Positions 1 to 7,916 of a stretch of 16,520 nt of DNA are shown in pieces. The first letter of the stretch is position 1; each line of letters opens with the position of its first letter. The notes below the pieces were generated by a model. The model worked only from the letters and a program-made list of their open reading frames with translations. It did not search any database and had not been told where the DNA came from. This DNA is from Perlabentimonas sp046542995. GTDB taxonomy: Bacteria > Bacteroidota > Bacteroidia > Bacteroidales > Tenuifilaceae. A program made the translations under genes and the position numbers. The stretch covers positions 1 to 16,520 of the forward strand of contig JBKHAH010000074.1 of NCBI GenBank assembly GCA_046542995.1, written 5' to 3'.

Positions 1-55
1 TGAATAATAATTGGTAAATTATTTTTAATGAACTTTTCACTTTAAGAAATGTTTT

Positions 56-63
56 TACCTTTG
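56..63 (+). promoter_or_regulatory. Candidate metK promoter (-7 box TACCTTTG)
   Basis: TACCTTTG is an exact match to the Bacteroidota -7 consensus TAnnTTTG. It sits about 15 bases before the SAM-II aptamer, which is the right place to start a transcript containing the whole riboswitch and then metK. No clear TTTG -33 element is visible at the expected spacing; only a T-rich stretch (33-37) is there, so the call rests on the -7 box and position. Confidence 0.55.
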
Positions 64-73
64 CTCGAACATT

Positions 74-124
74 TAATGTGGAAAGATTTGATTGATTGCA
101 ACCACGATAAAAAATGCTAAAGCA
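74..124 (+). ncRNA. SAM-II (SAM_alpha) riboswitch controlling metK
   Basis: This leader matches the SAM-II aptamer in order and spacing. P1 is GTGG (78-81) paired with CCAC (102-105), with a T77-G106 wobble beneath it. The P1 loop carries GATTTGA (85-91) and ATTGCAA (95-101). After P1 come GATAAA (106-111) and the conserved TGCTAAAG (115-122), whose TGC can pair with GCA (98-100) of the loop to make the H-type pseudoknot. SAM-II aptamers bind S-adenosylmethionine and repress methionine/SAM genes. Here the downstream gene makes SAM itself, so product feedback is the natural reading. The metK start codon lies about 66 bases further on, so a simple masking of a ribosome site next to the aptamer does not fit. 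The identification is from the remembered consensus, not from a covariance search. Confidence 0.9.
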
Positions 125-189
125 GTATTTTATCCAGTCAATCTTTTGAACCTTCCATACTTTTTTATTCATTTTAAATTCAAAAAGAT

Positions 190-1446
190 ATGGGATATCT
201 ATTTACTTCAGAAAGCGTTTCGGAGGGCCATCCAGACAAAGTGGCTGATCAAATTTCCGATGCGCTATTAGATGAATTTTTACGTCAGGATCCTAACTCA
301 AAAGTTGCTTGTGAAACCCTAGTTACAACTGGTTTGGTTGTTTTAAGTGGCGAAGTTAGATCATCTGCTTACGTTGATGTACAGCAAGTTGCTCGTCAGG
401 TAGTACGCGATATTGGCTATACAAAATCCGAGTACAAGTTTGATGGAGATAGCTGCGGTGTAATTTCATCCATACACGAACAGTCGCCCGATATTAATCG
501 AGGTGTTGTAAGAGGTAGCGAAGAGGAGCAGGGTGCAGGTGACCAAGGGATGATGTTTGGTTATGCCTGCCGCGAAACAGACGATTTTATGCCCTTGCCC
601 ATTGAGCTCTCGCACATCTTCCTAATGGAACTTGCAAAGATACGGAAAGAGGGAAAGCAGATGACCTACCTGCGTCCTGATTCAAAAAGTCAGATAACAA
701 TTCAGTATGACGGTCCAAACCAACCCTCAAGAGTACATACAATAGTTGTTTCAACCCAGCACGATGAGTTTGATACCGATGAAGCAATGCAGGCAACTAT
801 TAAGAAGGATGTTGAGAACATATTAATTCCCAGAGTAAAGCAAAGGCTGCCCCAAAGAGTTCAGGCACTGTTTAAGGATGATTACATCCTACATGTTAAT
901 CCAACCGGTAAGTTTGTTATTGGTGGGCCACATGGCGATACTGGGCTAACAGGACGGAAGATTATTGTTGACACCTATGGAGGCAGGGGCGCTCACGGAG
1001 GAGGAGCTTTCTCAGGAAAAGATTCATCTAAGGTTGACCGTTCTGCCACTTATGCCGCAAGGCATATAGCCAAAAATCTTGTAGCAGCAGGAGTTGCAGA
1101 GGAGGTGCTTGTTCAGCTGGCCTATGCCATTGGGGTTGCGCAGCCAGTGAGTGTTTATGTAAATACGTATGGTACTGCAAATGTTCATAAAACCGACGAG
1201 GAAATTGCTAGTATTGTTAACGAACTCTTTGATTTAAGACCAGGAGCCATTGTAAAACGGTTTGGACTGAAGTATCCAATTTTTAGAGATACTTCTGCCT
1301 ATGGTCATTTTGGCAGAGATTATTATAAAACAAAAGTTAAGCTTGGCGGAGGAAATGGAGGGAAGGAAGAAGAGAAAGAGGTTGAGTTCTTCGCTTGGGA
1401 AAAGCTTGACTATGTTGATAAGATTAAAAAGGTAATGCAAGTATAA
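190..1446 (+). CDS. metK: S-adenosylmethionine synthetase (methionine adenosyltransferase)
   Basis: The 418-residue cytosolic enzyme makes SAM from ATP and methionine with release of phosphate and pyrophosphate. All family signatures are present: the N-terminal SESVSEGHPDK block (residues 7-17, with His14, Asp16 and Lys17), GAGDQG (115-120), GGPHGD (245-250) and the P-loop-like GGAFSGKD (271-278). The first methionine gives the usual start just ahead of the YLFTSESVSEGHPDK motif. The protein is longer than the roughly 384 residues of the E. coli enzyme. Part of the excess is a Gly/Lys/Glu-rich insertion near residues 385-397, close to the C-terminus. It stands alone, with a SAM-II riboswitch in its leader and an intrinsic terminator just after it, so it is probably a single-gene transcript under SAM feedback. 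Nothing suggests truncation or damage. Confidence 0.98.
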   Translation: MGYLFTSESVSEGHPDKVADQISDALLDEFLRQDPNSKVACETLVTTGLVVLSGEVRSSAYVDVQQVARQVVRDIGYTKSEYKFDGDSCGVISSIHEQSPDINRGVVRGSEEEQGAGDQGMMFGYACRETDDFMPLPIELSHIFLMELAKIRKEGKQMTYLRPDSKSQITIQYDGPNQPSRVHTIVVSTQHDEFDTDEAMQATIKKDVENILIPRVKQRLPQRVQALFKDDYILHVNPTGKFVIGGPHGDTGLTGRKIIVDTYGGRGAHGGGAFSGKDSSKVDRSATYAARHIAKNLVAAGVAEEVLVQLAYAIGVAQPVSVYVNTYGTANVHKTDEEIASIVNELFDLRPGAIVKRFGLKYPIFRDTSAYGHFGRDYYKTKVKLGGGNGGKEEEKEVEFFAWEKLDYVDKIKKVMQV

Positions 1447-1472
1447 ATTCTTCATAAGAAGCAGAATACATC

Positions 1473-1504
1473 GAGCTCAGGTTTTAATAACTTGAGCTCT
1501 TTCT
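1473..1504 (+). terminator. Intrinsic terminator after metK
   Basis: An 11-bp stem (1473-1483 with 1489-1499, one G-T wobble) closes a TTAAT loop. It is followed by a short interrupted T tract (TTTCT). The arms contain GAGCTCA/TGAGCTC. It lies 27 bases past the metK stop codon. Confidence 0.8.
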
Positions 1505-1761
1505 AAATTTCATTCTGTTTTCATTAAAAAAACACTTAAATATAAATGGCGTGCTTATATTTAAGTATTCCCAAATTATTATTATATCCTCAATACTTAT
1601 AACTTTGCAGGATGTTAAAAGTAGGATTATGTTTTAATCAAACAATCTTTTATTTTAAATAGGATTAATTATAGCCTTTAATATAAGTTGTAGGTTTGCG
1701 CAGATTTGCTATTTTTTAGTAGGCTGTAATCTTCATCATGTTTTATCAATAGATTCTTTGC
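1505..1761 (+). promoter_or_regulatory. Intergenic leader with two candidate -7 boxes
   Basis: Between the metK terminator and the next gene no open frame or RNA gene is recognisable. Two exact TAnnTTTG matches are present on the + strand: TAACTTTG at 1600-1607 and TAGGTTTG at 1691-1698. Neither has an obvious TTTG at the -33 position. Either could start the 926-residue gene; the first would leave an untranslated leader of about 150 bases and the second about 60. The stretch is otherwise AT-rich and I see no structured element in it. Confidence 0.4.
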
Positions 1762-4542
1762 ATGAAACGAGCAATCTTCATATGGGTTCTTACTTCTGTT
1801 CTGGTTTTTGCAGCTGGGTTTATGCTTTACTTGTGGTTACAAGCCAGAACCAACCATCCCTCCGATGCACTTCGTGCAGTGCCTGTTGATGCTTCAGTAA
1901 TTATTAAAATTAATAGCTATGAAGATATTATTCACAAGCTTCATACAAACAAGAATGAATTCTGGGAAAGTTTAAATGAGTTTGACAAGTTTTCACAAGC
2001 ATCAAGTTTCTTTAGTAAGACGGAATCGCATAGAAACACCTCGCCTGTTGTTGACCAGATGCTATACAAAAACCAGTCTTTCCTTTCAACTCATGCGGTA
2101 GGCAAAGGTACTGCTGCACTTTTATATGCTGCGAATATACCAGAGCGGGTTAAGCCATCAGATATTATTGAACAAGTTGATGATTTTGTAGGCAGTAACT
2201 ACACAAAGGAAGGGAAAGATTACAATGGCACCACAATTTATATCTATAAGCAGGATGATACAGAGGAAGAGCATACTTTTTGCTTTGCAGTGCGCCAAGG
2301 TATTGTAATGGCAAGCCAGTCCGTTTTGCTTATTGAATCGGCAATTGGACAGCTGGGGAGTAACGTTTCACTTTATCAGGATAAATCATTTATGGATGCA
2401 TACAAAACTGCCGGCACCCGTGTAATAGCTAATGTGTTTCTTAATCATCCGCGGCTCCCAGCCATACTTTCAGAAAAGATACATCCAAACCACAGAATGG
2501 GTATTCAAAATATAGCTCACACTGCCAGCTGGAGCGAGCTTGACATGACCCTAAAAAACAACACCTTTTACCTGAATGGGTTCACCCAGGTGCCTGATAC
2601 GGTAAACACATTTTACAAGGTGTTTACCAAGCAAAGGCCCGTCCCAATAAATATTCCGAATGTGTTGCCAGCACAAACTGCAGGTTATCTGTACTTTGGT
2701 ATTTCTAATCTTGAGAAATATTTTGATTCTTACCATCATTTTCTTGACAGCCAAGGGATGCTTACCAAACAGAATGCCAAGTTAGATGCTGTAAGTAGCA
2801 GTTTGGGGGCAAATATAAAATCTTTGTATTCTTCAATTTTTGGAAACGAGTTGGCGTTGGCATTTATTCCCTTTAAGGGCGAGGAGTATAATAACTGTTG
2901 GTTTGCCATTGCTAAAACTAAAGGGCAAAGCATGGCAAGGAGAATACTCAAAGAAGCAGTAAGTAACCATGCAAAAGCGAATGGTAAAAGTATCAACGCA
3001 TTCGAGTCAACCTTTTCAATAGACAGAGAGAAATCGGTAAAAATATACCGCTTGCCAAAAGCAGGAATGCACGAAGCGCTGTTTGGTTCCATGTTCACAC
3101 CCGTTAACGACCAGTATTTTACTTTCGTAGAGTCTTATGTGGTTTTTGGTGCATCCAAGGAGGCACTATCCAGATTAATACTTGCAAACATCCATAATAA
3201 GCAGCTTGCCGTAGAGAGCGTTTTTAATGATTTTTCAAAATATTTAGCAGCAGAAGCTAATTTTACTGCATACATTAACCCAGGGAAAGCGGAGATGCTT
3301 TATGGACATATGCTTTCATCACCATCAGCAGCAAAAATTCTATCGAGGAAGGAGGGCACTGAGAAGATACAGGGGTTAGCCATTCAGCTGACCGGAGGCA
3401 AGAGTATGATATTTAACAACATAAGCGCCAGCTACTCTCCTCACACTTTTGAAGCACCCCAAACGGTTTGGGAGACCCGACTCGATACAACTTTTAGCAT
3501 GAAACCAGAGTTGGTGATAAACCACAACACCCAGAATCGTGAAATATTTGTACAGGATGATAAGAATAATATTTATCTTATTAATCAGGTTGGAAGGGTG
3601 CTCTGGAAACGGCCCTTGCCTGAGCAGATTATGGGGGATGTTCATCAGGTAGATGTTTACAGGAATGGGAAGTTACAATTTGTTTTTAATACCAAATCAC
3701 ACCTGTATCTTGTTGATAGGAATGGAAACAACGTGAGCGGTTTTCCGGTAAAACTCCGTTCGCCGGCATCAAACCCATTGGCTGTATTCGATTATGAGAA
3801 TAACCGAAAATATCGTTTTTTTATTGCTGGCGAGGATCGCAAAGTGTACGCCTATAACAAGGATGGCAACATAGTATCAGGGTGGGACTTTGAAGGTACC
3901 GAAAAGAGGGTTTACCAACCCATACAACATTTCAGGATGGATGGGCGCGACTACATTGTTATGGCCGACGAGAATCGTCCGTATATTCTCGATCGTAGGG
4001 GGAACGAGCGGGTTGGACCCAACCGTTTTTTCTCAGCATCTAAAAACAGTGCTTTCTTCTCAGAAGCAAGCACATCGCATAACCCGGCACAGTTTGTAAC
4101 TACCGATTCGCTTGGGATGGTACGTTTTATTCGCACCGATGGGAAAGTGGATGAGAAGGCCATAGCCACTCTTAGTTCAGACCATACCTTTATGTATGAT
4201 GATGTGAATGGAGACGGAACAAATGATTATATTTTTGTTGATGATAACGAGCTGATGGTTTTTAAAGATAATGGGAGCAAGTTGTTCTCCAGAGAGTTTC
4301 CATACAGGCTGCAACAACAGGTAATATATTTTCATTTTGGTAGTCGCGACCGTAAGCTGGGCGTAATGTGCTCTGAATCGTCAAAAATATATCTTGTAAA
4401 TGGCGACGGAAGTATTTATAAAGGTTTCCCTTTACAAGGGATAACTCCATTTAGCATAGGACGATTAGCTAACACAAAATCAACATTTAACCTTATTGTT
4501 GGCTCTTCCTCGGGATACGTGCTTAACTATGCTGTACAGTAA
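1762..4542 (+). CDS. Membrane-anchored protein with C-terminal beta-propeller-like region (possibly DUF3352-like)
   Basis: A 926-residue protein of unknown function. One hydrophobic segment at about residues 4-27 with a basic start (MKR) acts as a signal anchor, placing the rest in the periplasm. The following part (about 38-560) begins with a PVDASVIIKIN segment resembling the start of DUF3352-type proteins; this is a remembered resemblance and is tentative. From about 596 to the end the protein has repeated short beta-strand units (NNIYLINQVGRVLW, HLYLVDRNGN, KVYAYNKDGNIVSGW, PYILDRRGN, KIYLVNGDGSIYKGF) typical of PQQ/WD-type beta-propellers. It also has a calcium-loop or FG-GAP-like DVNGDGTNDY at 814-823. 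The start sits directly before the basic and hydrophobic segment, with no better upstream choice. It is read alone, with its own leader. A role in envelope assembly or protein-protein contacts is conceivable by analogy with BamB-like propellers, but nothing in the sequence proves it. Confidence 0.8.
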   Translation: MKRAIFIWVLTSVLVFAAGFMLYLWLQARTNHPSDALRAVPVDASVIIKINSYEDIIHKLHTNKNEFWESLNEFDKFSQASSFFSKTESHRNTSPVVDQMLYKNQSFLSTHAVGKGTAALLYAANIPERVKPSDIIEQVDDFVGSNYTKEGKDYNGTTIYIYKQDDTEEEHTFCFAVRQGIVMASQSVLLIESAIGQLGSNVSLYQDKSFMDAYKTAGTRVIANVFLNHPRLPAILSEKIHPNHRMGIQNIAHTASWSELDMTLKNNTFYLNGFTQVPDTVNTFYKVFTKQRPVPINIPNVLPAQTAGYLYFGISNLEKYFDSYHHFLDSQGMLTKQNAKLDAVSSSLGANIKSLYSSIFGNELALAFIPFKGEEYNNCWFAIAKTKGQSMARRILKEAVSNHAKANGKSINAFESTFSIDREKSVKIYRLPKAGMHEALFGSMFTPVNDQYFTFVESYVVFGASKEALSRLILANIHNKQLAVESVFNDFSKYLAAEANFTAYINPGKAEMLYGHMLSSPSAAKILSRKEGTEKIQGLAIQLTGGKSMIFNNISASYSPHTFEAPQTVWETRLDTTFSMKPELVINHNTQNREIFVQDDKNNIYLINQVGRVLWKRPLPEQIMGDVHQVDVYRNGKLQFVFNTKSHLYLVDRNGNNVSGFPVKLRSPASNPLAVFDYENNRKYRFFIAGEDRKVYAYNKDGNIVSGWDFEGTEKRVYQPIQHFRMDGRDYIVMADENRPYILDRRGNERVGPNRFFSASKNSAFFSEASTSHNPAQFVTTDSLGMVRFIRTDGKVDEKAIATLSSDHTFMYDDVNGDGTNDYIFVDDNELMVFKDNGSKLFSREFPYRLQQQVIYFHFGSRDRKLGVMCSESSKIYLVNGDGSIYKGFPLQGITPFSIGRLANTKSTFNLIVGSSSGYVLNYAVQ

Positions 4543-4594
4543 TTTTTACCATTTTTTAACTTGATGTTGCATTATGTAATCGGAAAGCAATGGT

Positions 4595-4602
4595 TACATT
4601 TG
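4595..4602 (+). promoter_or_regulatory. Candidate promoter of the DUF4834/gldA pair (-7 box TACATTTG)
   Basis: TACATTTG matches TAnnTTTG exactly, about 35 bases before the start codon at 4637. A TTG at 4567-4569 lies 25 bases upstream, slightly farther than usual, so the -33 element is uncertain. Confidence 0.5.
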
Positions 4603-4636
4603 TACCTGCAACTTAACATTTAATAATAATTCTATC

Positions 4637-4882
4637 ATGCTAGGGATATTTAGGTTTTTCGCAATTTTTTTCCTAATCATAGTGCTGTTAGGGTATCTAT
4701 CCAGATTCCTACTACGTATTTTTGTGAGAAGAATGCAGAAACGCTACAATAACGAGCAGCAACAGCAGCAGAAGTATAGAAGAAAGGAGGGGGATGTGCA
4801 CGTAACAAAAACACCTCCCAAAGAGAAGATTGTTGACAAGGATGTTGGAGAATATGTAGATTACGAGGAGGTTGATGATTAA
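4637..4882 (+). CDS. Small membrane protein, DUF4834 family
   Basis: An 81-residue protein with one N-terminal membrane helix (about residues 3-27). A strongly basic stretch follows (RIFVRRMQKRY), then a run of glutamines (43-47), and an acidic C-terminus ending DVGEYVDYEEVDD. This layout, and especially the Lys-rich middle followed by a DVGEYVDYEE-like tail, is that of the Bacteroidota-specific DUF4834 family, whose function is unknown. The helix followed by positive charge suggests an inner-membrane protein with a cytoplasmic tail. It is 48 bases ahead of gldA on the same strand and likely shares its transcript; no separate promoter is evident between them. Confidence 0.8.
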   Translation: MLGIFRFFAIFFLIIVLLGYLSRFLLRIFVRRMQKRYNNEQQQQQKYRRKEGDVHVTKTPPKEKIVDKDVGEYVDYEEVDD

Positions 4883-4930
4883 AATTTGAATGCAGCATTA
4901 AAAGAACCAATCACCAATAAAAATATTATC

Positions 4931-5848
4931 ATGGCCATTCAGGTTCAAAATGTTACCAAAAAATTTGGCGAGCAGAAAGCGGTAAACGATGTGTCGTTCA
5001 ATATACCTGCAGGGCAGGTAGTTGGATTCCTCGGGCCAAATGGCGCAGGGAAATCAACTATGATGAAAATTATTACGGGCTTTATTAAGCCTACAAAGGG
5101 AAGCGTGAGGGTAAACGGTATTCCTGTTGATAATTCAGAGACAGACTTTAGAAGGTTTATTGGTTACCTCCCTGAGAATAACCCGTTATATGCAGACATG
5201 TTTGTAACGGAGTACCTTGGCTTTGTGGCAAAGATATACAAGCTTGGAAAGATTGGTACCAAAAGGGTTAAGGAACTAATTGAGCTAACAGGGATCGCCG
5301 ATGAGCAGAACAAGAAGATTGGCCAACTTTCCAGAGGATACCGACAGAGGGTTGGGCTGGCTCAAGCCTTACTTAACAGGCCATCGGTTCTTATTCTTGA
5401 TGAGCCTACCAGCGGACTGGACCCAAACCAGATAGTTGAGATTAGAAGAATTATTGCTGATGTTGGGAAAGAGAAAACCGTTTTGCTATCAACCCATATA
5501 ATGCAGGAGGTGGAGGCCATTTGCAGCCGTGTTCTTATTATTAATCGCGGGGCAATTGTAGCCGACGATTCAACCTCAAACATAATGCTACATCATGCTG
5601 CTGGCAAGAGGGATGTGCTTGTGGAGTTTGCCCAACCCGTTGAAGCCAATTTGCTAAAGCAGATTAATGGCGTAACCGATGTAATTCCCCTTCCAAAAGC
5701 CGAAAACAGCTGGATAGTACGCTGCGACAGCCAGAACGATGTAAGATCTGATATCTTTAACTTCTGTGCACAGAAAGGCCTAACCATAATTACTCTTCAC
5801 CAGAAACCAATGCAGATGGAGGAAGTTTTCCAAACATTAACCCAATAA
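4931..5848 (+). CDS. gldA: ABC transporter ATP-binding protein GldA
   Basis: A 305-residue ABC ATPase. It has Walker A GPNGAGKST (35-43), a YLPENNPLY segment at the Q-loop position (79-87), the signature LSRGY (133-137), Walker B VLILDEP (153-159) and the H-loop His189. The segment around IGYLPENNPLY-x-DM, with Glu in the Q-loop region, is characteristic of GldA. In Flavobacterium GldA works with the permease parts GldF and GldG in gliding motility. The C-terminal region after about residue 215 is the usual extra domain of this subfamily. I chose the ATG at 4931 because homologues begin with a short M-x-I-x-V-x-N-x-TK leader; an in-frame ATG at 4886 would add 15 unlikely residues. No permease gene lies next to it here, so the partner must be encoded elsewhere. 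It may serve another export function in a non-gliding organism. Confidence 0.88.
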   Translation: MAIQVQNVTKKFGEQKAVNDVSFNIPAGQVVGFLGPNGAGKSTMMKIITGFIKPTKGSVRVNGIPVDNSETDFRRFIGYLPENNPLYADMFVTEYLGFVAKIYKLGKIGTKRVKELIELTGIADEQNKKIGQLSRGYRQRVGLAQALLNRPSVLILDEPTSGLDPNQIVEIRRIIADVGKEKTVLLSTHIMQEVEAICSRVLIINRGAIVADDSTSNIMLHHAAGKRDVLVEFAQPVEANLLKQINGVTDVIPLPKAENSWIVRCDSQNDVRSDIFNFCAQKGLTIITLHQKPMQMEEVFQTLTQ

Positions 5849-5854
5849 TTACGC

Positions 5855-5885
5855 TTGCTACAATCTTAAATAAACCCTATTTTTG
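5855..5885 (+). promoter_or_regulatory. Promoter of the ROK kinase gene
   Basis: TTG at 5855-5857, a 20-base spacer and TATTTTTG at 5878-5885 give a good Bacteroidota promoter (TTTG-type -33 and TAnnTTTG -7). It lies about 40 bases before the start codon. This separates the kinase gene from gldA, which ends at 5848. Confidence 0.7.
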
Positions 5886-5925
5886 TACCCTGTTTCAATA
5901 ATGAAGCATTAACTATCTCGCATCC

Positions 5926-6885
5926 ATGAAAAGTATTGTAGCTGGAGTTGATATTGGCGGAACAAACACCGTTGTAGGACTTGTGACACACGATGGCAGC
6001 TCCCTGAAGGAAACCTCCTTGCCAACGCAAAAACATGCAGATTTTGAAGGGTTCGTATCGCAAATTGCAGATGCAATTAATAGTTTGTTAAAAGATTTTG
6101 AACCTGATTACTCCCTAAAAGGAGTGGGGATAGGTGCTCCAAACGGGTCGTTCTATACTGGCGAGATAATTGATGCTGCAAACCTCCGCTGGGAGGGTTC
6201 ATTGCCTTTAAAAAAGGCACTCGAAAGCATACTTAATACACCTGTTGCACTAACCAATGACGCCAATGCCGCAGCAATGGGAGAGATGCGCTTTGGAGCA
6301 GCACAAAACATGAAGAATTTTGTAATTATTACTTTGGGTACTGGGCTCGGCAGTGGCATAGTAGTGGATGGGAAGCTGGTGCTAGGTAACGATGGTTTTG
6401 CAGGGGAATTTGGTCATACATCGGTTAAGCCCTACGGAAGACAGTGTGGGTGCGGGAAACAGGGTTGCCTTGAAACATACGTTTCGGCACCTGGCCTAAG
6501 AAGAACAGCTTTTAAGCTGCTTGCCAACTCCAATATGCCCAGTAAGCTTCGGCACTATTCATATGAAGGTATCAATTCAAAGCAGATAGCCACATTGGCG
6601 TATGAGGGCGATTGCCTTGCTCAAGAAGCATTTGAGTACACGGGGGCAATACTTGGCATGAAACTGGCCGATTTGGTGGCCACCCTCAGCCCTGAAGCGA
6701 TATTCCTTTTTGGTGGGTTAAGCAATGCGGGCAAGGTTATTTTTGAGCCCACTAAGCGCCACATGGAGAAGAATATGTTTTCAATTTTTAAGAATAAGGT
6801 GCCCATATTACCATCGGGGCTTAAAGGTAAAAATGCCGCAGTTCTTGGAGCTGCAGCACTTATTTTGGAAGATTTAGTGCCTTAG
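5926..6885 (+). CDS. ROK-family sugar kinase (probable glucokinase)
   Basis: A 319-residue cytosolic kinase of the ROK family. It has the phosphate-binding motif DIGGTN (9-14), the catalytic TNDANAAA segment (110-117, Asp112 as the likely base), the second phosphate loop LGTGLGSGIV (137-146), and the ROK zinc motif. That motif runs from His164 in EFGH through Cys174, Cys176 and Cys181 in CGCGKQGC, ending at Glu183. Length is normal for the family and no key residue is missing. ROK kinases phosphorylate glucose, N-acetylmannosamine, N-acetylglucosamine or fructose; the sequence alone does not settle the substrate. Glucose is the most common activity for stand-alone Bacteroidota members. It has its own promoter. 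The next gene is convergent, 30 bases away, and no hairpin terminator is visible in that gap. Confidence 0.9.
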   Translation: MKSIVAGVDIGGTNTVVGLVTHDGSSLKETSLPTQKHADFEGFVSQIADAINSLLKDFEPDYSLKGVGIGAPNGSFYTGEIIDAANLRWEGSLPLKKALESILNTPVALTNDANAAAMGEMRFGAAQNMKNFVIITLGTGLGSGIVVDGKLVLGNDGFAGEFGHTSVKPYGRQCGCGKQGCLETYVSAPGLRRTAFKLLANSNMPSKLRHYSYEGINSKQIATLAYEGDCLAQEAFEYTGAILGMKLADLVATLSPEAIFLFGGLSNAGKVIFEPTKRHMEKNMFSIFKNKVPILPSGLKGKNAAVLGAAALILEDLVP

Positions 6886-6915
6886 CTCAGTAGTAATTAT
6901 CTTCTTCAAGTGGAA

Positions 6916-7800
6916 CTACTCCAACACTCGCCTTCTCCTATCGGAGGTTTTATAAATCTCGTATCGCCAGGCCAGATGGTCAATAAGGTTACCGTTGGCA
7001 TCGTAAACTATTTTTTGCTGTAAACGATTATCCCTGCTGCGATACACGAATTCTTCCCGCCTTAAAAGTTCCTTATTCCTATTGTATATAGATTTCTCTA
7101 ATACATCGCCATCCTCATTGTACGAGTACTTATAGGAGCGGGTTTCTTCTGGCTGGTCAACCTTATCAACGGTAACAGTTTCGTATGCTATTCGGTTAAG
7201 GGAATCGTAGGAGAGGGTTCTGTCCAACTTACGGATAGAATCCGAAGGGATGGCTCTTCTTCCCCAAACCCTACGTTTAACCTCATTCCCTTGCTCATCG
7301 TACTTGTATCGGGCACGGAAGCCTCTTCGGTCCTTCTTATTGTAACCGTTAACCCTTGTTAGTAACCCATCGGAGTTGTAAGTGTACTCCTCCCTTACCT
7401 GAAGCGAGGTGTCCGACTCGGTTACCCGGTAAACCTCAAGTTCGCTTAGCTTGCCATCGTCCTGATATTTAAACTCATGTATGCGTCTAAGCTTCTCATC
7501 TTCAAAAAAATCGGTTTTTACTTTTGTTTGTCCATCAAAATAGTGCCAGCGGTAATTGTTGGGGTGGCGGGTTTCCCAGTCGTAATCAATCTCGGTATGC
7601 ATTCTCCCCAATGAGTCAGAAATCTCCTGATGTATGGCAAAGAACTTCCTGGTTCGCTTCCCATCCTCCAGCACGTAGCGGGAGTTTACCGTAACGCGGT
7701 AAATGTTTTGCGGTTCACGATTTTGCGAAAAGAGTAGCGTGGGTAGAAGGATGAATGCTATTATGACCGTAATTAGCCTATATGTATAAAAATTTCTCAT
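6916..7800 (-). CDS. Secreted protein with YD-like beta-hairpin repeats
   Basis: A 294-residue protein with a clear signal peptide (hydrophobic residues 8-24, likely cut after LLFSQ). The mature part is highly charged and rich in Tyr, Arg, Asp and Glu. About six units of roughly 25 residues are recognisable, each with a turn of the form Y-x-x-D/N-G-x-L/V. Examples are KYQDDGKLSELEVY, TYNSDGLLTRVNGY, KYDEQGNEVKRRVW, SYNEDGDVLEKSIY and VYDANGNLIDHLAW. This resembles the beta-strip of RHS/YD-repeat proteins, but the protein is too short to be an RHS toxin shell and carries no toxin end. It follows the DUF4296 lipoprotein gene on the same strand after 116 bases with no clear promoter between, so co-transcription is likely. 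Function unknown; probably periplasmic or surface-exposed. Confidence 0.72.
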   Translation of the reverse strand: MRNFYTYRLITVIIAFILLPTLLFSQNREPQNIYRVTVNSRYVLEDGKRTRKFFAIHQEISDSLGRMHTEIDYDWETRHPNNYRWHYFDGQTKVKTDFFEDEKLRRIHEFKYQDDGKLSELEVYRVTESDTSLQVREEYTYNSDGLLTRVNGYNKKDRRGFRARYKYDEQGNEVKRRVWGRRAIPSDSIRKLDRTLSYDSLNRIAYETVTVDKVDQPEETRSYKYSYNEDGDVLEKSIYNRNKELLRREEFVYRSRDNRLQQKIVYDANGNLIDHLAWRYEIYKTSDRRRRVLE

Positions 7801-7916
7801 CTGAAAACTGTTTAATATTTACGAATGTCTAATATAGCTATCTGTAGTATTTTGGTAGCAGCTTTTATTTTTGATTTTGATAAAAAGCACATTTTTTTAC
7901 ACCTAATACTCGGGTG

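Noticed and set aside
60..190. metK leader considered as a SAM-I or SAM-IV riboswitch
   Set aside because: There is no four-way junction or the long P1/P2/P3 arrangement of SAM-I; the compact pseudoknot pattern and TGCTAAAG fit SAM-II.
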